Shown piece by piece: positions 16,100 to 19,141 of a DNA stretch of 19,141 nt. The stretch is from DASQPA01 sp035644215 (lineage in GTDB: Bacteria; Acidobacteriota; Thermoanaerobaculia; Multivoradales; UBA5704): NCBI GenBank assembly GCA_035644215.1, contig DASQPA010000009.1:1-19141 (forward strand), in the 5' to 3' direction. The notes below the pieces were generated by a model. It made no database searches, was not told the DNA's origin, and saw only the letters and a program-made list of their open reading frames with translations. Position numbers and translations under genes: made by a program. Every line of letters starts with the position of its first letter. Position 1 is the stretch's first letter.

Positions 16100-17505
16100 A
16101 TGAAAAAGCTCTTGCTCGCTACCGGAATGCTCTTGACCCTCGCGCTGCCCGCGTTAGCAGGCGGCACAGCCCGGCCTGCCGAAGAGTCGCGCGCCAGCTT
16201 CCTCGTCGTTCTCGACGAGCAGTCGGTGGGCTTGTCCCACCAGGGCGTGGTGAACAACGGCGGACCGTCGACCTTACGAGCCGACTGGCGGGAGACCTCT
16301 CCGCCAGACAGGGGCTCCACCCTCGCGCCATCCTCGGCCATCTCGGCATGTTCATCGTCGACGCCACGCGGAGCGAGGCCGAGAGGCTGGCGGGCCTGCC
16401 CGGAGTCGCGCACGTTCAGGAGGACACTGCGGGAGAGCCGAGCGCTCTGCCCAGTTGCTTCTCGCCCACCAGCTTTCCGCAGGCCAACAGCTATGATCCG
16501 ATCTCCCCGCAGTCGATCCAGTGCTGGGATCCACAGTTGAATTGCACCGACAGTTGGGCCCTGGACCGGATCGACCAGCGGACCGGCAGCGAGGCGGCGC
16601 ATTCCCTGGACTCCAAGTTCTACTTCGGCGCGCTCGGCAGCGGTGTGCACATCTATCTCCTCGATACGGGCATCGTTCCCACGCACAGCGAGTTCGCCGG
16701 CGCCGGCGGCGTCGGAACGCGCATTGGGAACGGCGTCAATTTCGCTGTTCCGGGTCAATGCCATCCCACCGCATCGCCTCAAGTCTGTGGCGATCGCCAA
16801 TCGTGGGACACCTACGACGGCAACGGTCATGGCACGCTGGTCGCGAGCGTCGCCGCCGGCCGCCGTTTCGGCGTCGCCAAGTCGGCCACCCTCCATCCCG
16901 TTCGCATCGGAATCGACCGCGGCCCATCATGGACATCCTGGGCAGCCTTGGGCTTCGATTGGGTCGCCGCCAACGCGGTGCGGCCGGCCGTCGTCAACCT
17001 GAGCTACAACTTCCCCCGGGTCTATGGAGATACCGGGGGTCTCGATGCGGCGGTCTCGCGCCTGATCAACAACTACGGCATTCCCGTCGTCAACTCCGCC
17101 GGCAACAACAATCAACAGACCAGCAGTTTCAGCCCCACGGTCCTGCCCGAAGTGATCGTCGCGGCCGGGCTCGACTGGAACAACTATCCCTATGGCGCCG
17201 GCGCGCCCTTGAGCTGCAACACCAACGGCTGCGGCACCAACTGGGGACCGGAGGTCGACCTTTTCGCTCCGGCGGTCGACATCCTGGGCGCGATGGCGGA
17301 TTCGACGCACTCCTGGGCCTGCATCGGCACCGGCACCTCCTTTGCAGCCCCCCTGGTCACCGGTGTCGTGGCGCAGTATCTCCAGGGCAACCCGACCGCA
17401 AGCCCGGCCCTGATCCAGACCGTCCTGATCGAGAGGGCGACCACCCAGCAGGTGCTGGGCGACCTCCGAGGATCGCCGAACCGGCTTCTCTATACCAACT
17501 TCTAG
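16100..17505 (+). CDS. Subtilisin-family (S8) serine peptidase with a -1 frameshift in the propeptide
   Basis: A secreted proteinase-K/subtilisin-like peptidase split over two frames. The first frame (start ATG 16100, GAGGAG 8 nt upstream, stop at 16540) gives the signal peptide MKKLLLATGMLLTLALPALA and the first part of an I9-type propeptide (ASFLVVLDEQSV...LRADWRE). The second frame, open to 17505, continues the propeptide (LSARQGLHPRAILGHLG...GVAHVQED) and gives the whole catalytic domain. The switch fits loss of one base near 16290-16300. The catalytic triad is intact: Asp at 16663-16665 (LLDTGI), His at 16828-16830 (GHGT) and Ser at 17338-17340 (GTSFAAP), with NSAGNNN supplying the oxyanion Asn. 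Several cysteines suggest disulfides. The break may be a sequencing error, a recent pseudogene or, less likely, recoding; no typical slippery heptamer is seen there. Confidence 0.85.
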
Positions 17506-17524
17506 AAGGGCGGACAGGAGGAGA

Positions 17525-17576
17525 TGGCTCCTTCACGGAGCCAAGGAGCGCACGGCGTGGCTCCGCAACGGAGCCA
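17525..17576 (+). repeat. 52-nt double-hairpin repeat, copy 2
   Basis: TGGCTCC-TTCAC-GGAGCCA (perfect 7-bp stem) is followed by GTGGCTCC-GCAAC-GGAGCCAC (perfect 8-bp stem, one base past the unit). The unit matches 13905-13956 at 46 of 52 positions in direct orientation. It starts 19 nt after the subtilase stop codon, so it may serve as a terminator or mRNA end stabiliser. Confidence 0.75.
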
Positions 17577-17871
17577 CGCCGCCGCCCACGCGGCCTTCTC
17601 CTGAACGGCACCGGCTTGCCGGCCTTCTGAAGAGCGACGACGATCTCCGCATAGATCTCTCCAGGGGTGGCCGAGATGCGGCTTCGTGCGGGAGGGCCGG
17701 CCGTCGTGGTCAGCTCACCTGATCCACGGAGGTAAGGCTCCCTCCCCGTGGCGATTCGGGTCTATGATGATAGACTGAGCGGCGCCGAAGGCACGGTTCG
17801 ACCGCTGTCGAGCCCGCTGCACCGGGCGTAGTACAGGGCCGCTCCACAACGCCTGAGCTCTTTGACTTGAT

Positions 17872-17955
17872 CCTGCGCTTCCAGGCACAGCGCCTGCGCT
17901 GCCAGACACAACGCCCGCGCTGCCAGGCACAGCCGCCACGCTGCCAGATACAGCC
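17872..17955. repeat. Four-unit 21-bp tandem repeat
   Basis: Four imperfect units of 21 bp begin at 17872, 17893, 17914 and 17935, with the core GCGCTGCCAGRCACAGCG. Because 21 is a multiple of 3, any frame read through it gives a seven-residue repeat, such as CxWQRxx on the minus strand. No gene was supported there. Units are contiguous with no spacers. Confidence 0.7.
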
Positions 17956-18210
17956 GCCGCTCTCCCTATTCTTCCGTGAAGCTCCTGACTCTTGCCTGGA
18001 TCCATCGATTTCGGCCCGGAATGCCATAACCTGACTTGGATCTCCCTGACTCCGGGTTCAAGAGACTCGCTTCGGAGCCGCGCGCCGGATACCGGGAGCG
18101 GATCTCCACTCTCCTGGTGCTGGATGCCCACCTCCTCGGTCGACGAGGACTCGGCGAGCCCTCGCGAGGTGGTTCGGGGTGGGGAAAACGCGGACCTGGG
18201 GACGATCTTC

Positions 18211-18236
18211 CCGAATTTCGCTGCGCTCAGAATGCC
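18211..18236 (-). repeat. Degenerate copy of a widespread CATTCTGAGCG-type palindromic repeat
   Basis: The minus strand reads GCATTCTGAGCGCAGCGAAA, closely like the common dispersed repeat CATTCTGAGCGAAGCGAAG, whose chance translation gives HSERSEE-like peptides. It lies downstream of the Spy-like gene. Only one copy is seen in the window. Confidence 0.5.
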
Positions 18237-18245
18237 CCGCCGGGA

Positions 18246-18263
18246 GGATGGAGCCAGCCATCC
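18246..18263 (-). terminator. Possible hairpin after the Spy-like gene
   Basis: GGATGG (18246-18251) and CCATCC (18258-18263) form a 6-bp stem with a 6-nt loop, just past the TAA stop at 18269-18271. No U-run follows. Confidence 0.25.
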
Positions 18264-18268
18264 CCGCC

Positions 18269-18694
18269 TTACCCCCCCGCCCGCTTGCGCAGCTCCGCCA
18301 GCTTCCTCTCCTGCGGCTCGGTCAACAGGTTCTTCAACCGCACGAGGAGCGAGATCTGGGTCCGCTTGACCTCGCGCTCTAACCCGAGCACCTTGTCGAC
18401 CTGGGCGAGGACCGCCGCTTCGTCGACCGGCTTTCCCTGGAGCAGGCGGACCAGTTTCTCGGACTCCTCCTGCATCTGCCACTGGACGTCCAGGAACTTG
18501 GCCTGCGCCTTCTGCACCGCCTCCTTGATGCCGGTCCGCTGCGGCTCGCCCAAACCGATGTCAGAGGCGTAGCGCATGATGAGCTCGGGCGGGTAGAGGT
18601 GCTCGGCGATGGGGTCCGGAGCGGGCGTCTCGGCCCGGAGGACGGCGGCGAAGGAGACGAGGGCCAGCAGGACGAGGGGGATACGGTGTTTCAT
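18269..18694 (-). CDS. Spy/CpxP-like periplasmic protein
   Basis: A 141-residue exported helical protein. The signal peptide is about residues 1-21 (MKHRIPLVLLALVSFAAVLRA). The mature part starts with YPPELIMRYASDIGLGEPQRTGI and has long charged helices ending in LLTEPQERKLAEL. This matches the LTXXQ motif of the Spy/CpxP and heavy-metal-sensor families, which bind unfolded envelope proteins or act as negative regulators of envelope stress. Start at 18694 is chosen for AGGAG 6 nt upstream and the signal peptide; the frame is open further upstream, but that part has no signal and overlaps the previous gene. The ATG overlaps the stop of the upstream gene (ATGA), so translation is probably coupled. 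Chaperone, sensor or anti-sigma partner role cannot be separated by sequence. Confidence 0.85.
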   Translation of the reverse strand: MKHRIPLVLLALVSFAAVLRAETPAPDPIAEHLYPPELIMRYASDIGLGEPQRTGIKEAVQKAQAKFLDVQWQMQEESEKLVRLLQGKPVDEAAVLAQVDKVLGLEREVKRTQISLLVRLKNLLTEPQERKLAELRKRAGG

Positions 18695-19086
18695 GACGAT
18701 CTCCTGTCGGTCGTGAGGGAAGGGATGGACGCTCCGGGCTCGATCGCGAACCCGCGCCCGAGCGCCGGCGGCTGCCGGAGGATCTCCTGGCCTGGCGTAC
18801 GCAGGAGGAAGTCGGTGGGCGACCGCCACTCGACGATCGAAGGGGCGGCCCCTGGGGACGGACGGGGCGCGGGCACCTTCTGCGCCACCAGCCAGGCGGC
18901 GAGGAGGGCCGCGGCGACCACGGCCGCGCCGGCGGCCGCGAGGAGGAGGAAGCGGCCCGCCGCGCCCGGACGGCGCCTCCCGGCTGCAGCCCAGAGGAGG
19001 CGGAAGGGGGGAACCGCCTGCCGCTCCTGCTGACGAAGCGCGGCGAACCGGCGAGCGAGATCGGGATCTGGGTCGGGACGGCTCAC
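18691..19086 (-). CDS. Small single-pass membrane protein in anti-sigma position
   Basis: A 131-residue protein starting at GTG (19086), which overlaps the stop of the upstream sigma-factor-like gene (GTGA). The charged N-terminus (about 1-45, DPDLARRFAALRQQERQAVPPF) should be cytoplasmic. One strong membrane helix lies at about 46-69, and residues 70-131, rich in proline, should lie outside. The order sigma factor, membrane protein, periplasmic Spy-like protein suggests an anti-sigma or stress-sensing role. No zinc anti-sigma motif (HxxxCxxC) is present, and the family is not recognised. GAGGAGG lies 8 nt before the GTG, at 19095-19101. Confidence 0.75.
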   Translation of the reverse strand: MSRPDPDPDLARRFAALRQQERQAVPPFRLLWAAAGRRRPGAAGRFLLLAAAGAAVVAAALLAAWLVAQKVPAPRPSPGAAPSIVEWRSPTDFLLRTPGQEILRQPPALGRGFAIEPGASIPSLTTDRRSS

Positions 19087-19141
19087 GGTCTTGCCTCCTC
19101 GCCGAGCCGCTGGCGCAGGCCCGCCTTGCCGCGGTGATAGT
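19083..19141 (-). CDS. C-terminus of a probable ECF-type RNA polymerase sigma factor (5' end outside the window)
   Basis: Only the last 19 residues are visible: YHRGKAGLRQRLGEEARP is their end. The pattern HRGKAxLRxRL matches the end of sigma region 4 in ECF sigma factors (typically HRARxxLRxxL). The TGA stop overlaps the GTG start of the next gene. With the membrane protein and Spy-like protein downstream it makes a typical stress-response order. The piece is too short for certainty. Confidence 0.5.
   Translation of the reverse strand, partial: YHRGKAGLRQRLGEEARP

Larger units (their letters stand above)
17506..18268. other. 763-bp stretch with no convincing gene
   Basis: Open frames here lack ribosome sites and recognisable domains. 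The stretch holds the second double-hairpin repeat, a small inverted repeat GTCTAT-GATG-ATAGAC (17760-17775), a 21-bp tandem repeat (17872-17955) and a degenerate dispersed palindrome near 18211-18236. It separates the plus-strand subtilase from the minus-strand stress operon, so it is a convergent intergenic region where repeats collect. Confidence 0.6.

Noticed and set aside
16285..16305. Programmed -1 ribosomal frameshift in the subtilase
   Set aside because: No X-XXY-YYZ slippery heptamer with a following structure is visible at the switch point. Error or mutation is simpler.
17872..17955. CRISPR array
   Set aside because: Units are only 21 bp, contiguous and without spacers, and no cas gene is present.
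17710..18027. A 105-codon minus-strand frame with a CxWQRxx heptad repeat
   Set aside because: The repeat follows from the 21-bp DNA repeat. There is no ribosome site, known domain or conserved context to support a gene.

Overview
This is a GC-rich bacterial chromosomal fragment made of secreted, signalling and secondary-metabolism genes. The gene families, their mix (CHASE2 kinase, FecR, CHAT, LTXXQ-type periplasmic protein, modular NRPS) and the scattered palindromic repeats would fit a soil-type Acidobacteriota, perhaps Thermoanaerobaculia. That is inference: the window holds no marker gene that would settle it. No rRNA, tRNA, CRISPR array or transposase gene was seen.

Layout. Positions 1-4870 (minus) hold one non-ribosomal peptide synthetase subunit. 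It begins at a TTG codon and runs off the left edge, so it is open-ended (C-A-PCP-C-A...). A 122-bp element with perfect 22-bp terminal inverted repeats sits in frame inside its first adenylation domain. Diverging from it is a secreted M28 zinc peptidase (5025-6647, plus). Converging on the peptidase is a secreted protein with five tandem BTRD1-like repeats (6669-7946, minus).

From 8028 to 13829 (plus) lies a tightly packed three-gene unit: a membrane Ser/Thr kinase with a CHASE2 sensor domain, a secreted FecR-domain protein, and a secreted PDZ-TPR-CHAT protein with an intact His/Cys dyad. The genes overlap by 77 and 4 nt. Predicted topology puts CHASE2, FecR and CHAT outside the cytoplasm and the kinase inside. 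The three therefore look like one envelope-sensing module with phosphorylation as the cytoplasmic output. This is the most interesting system in the window.

From 14114 to 17505 (plus) there are two secreted hydrolases. One is a TIM-barrel glycoside hydrolase with a collagen-binding-like domain and an Ig-like domain. The other is a subtilisin-family peptidase whose propeptide is broken by a one-base frameshift. The pair is bracketed by two direct, 88%-identical copies of a 52-nt double-hairpin repeat. A 763-bp stretch without a convincing gene (17506-18268) carries one copy of that repeat, a four-unit 21-bp tandem repeat and a degenerate copy of a widespread palindromic repeat.

The right edge (18269-19141, minus) holds three genes joined by 4-nt overlaps: the C-terminus of a probable ECF sigma factor, a small single-pass membrane protein in the anti-sigma position, and a Spy/CpxP-like periplasmic protein. 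This is the usual order of an envelope-stress operon.
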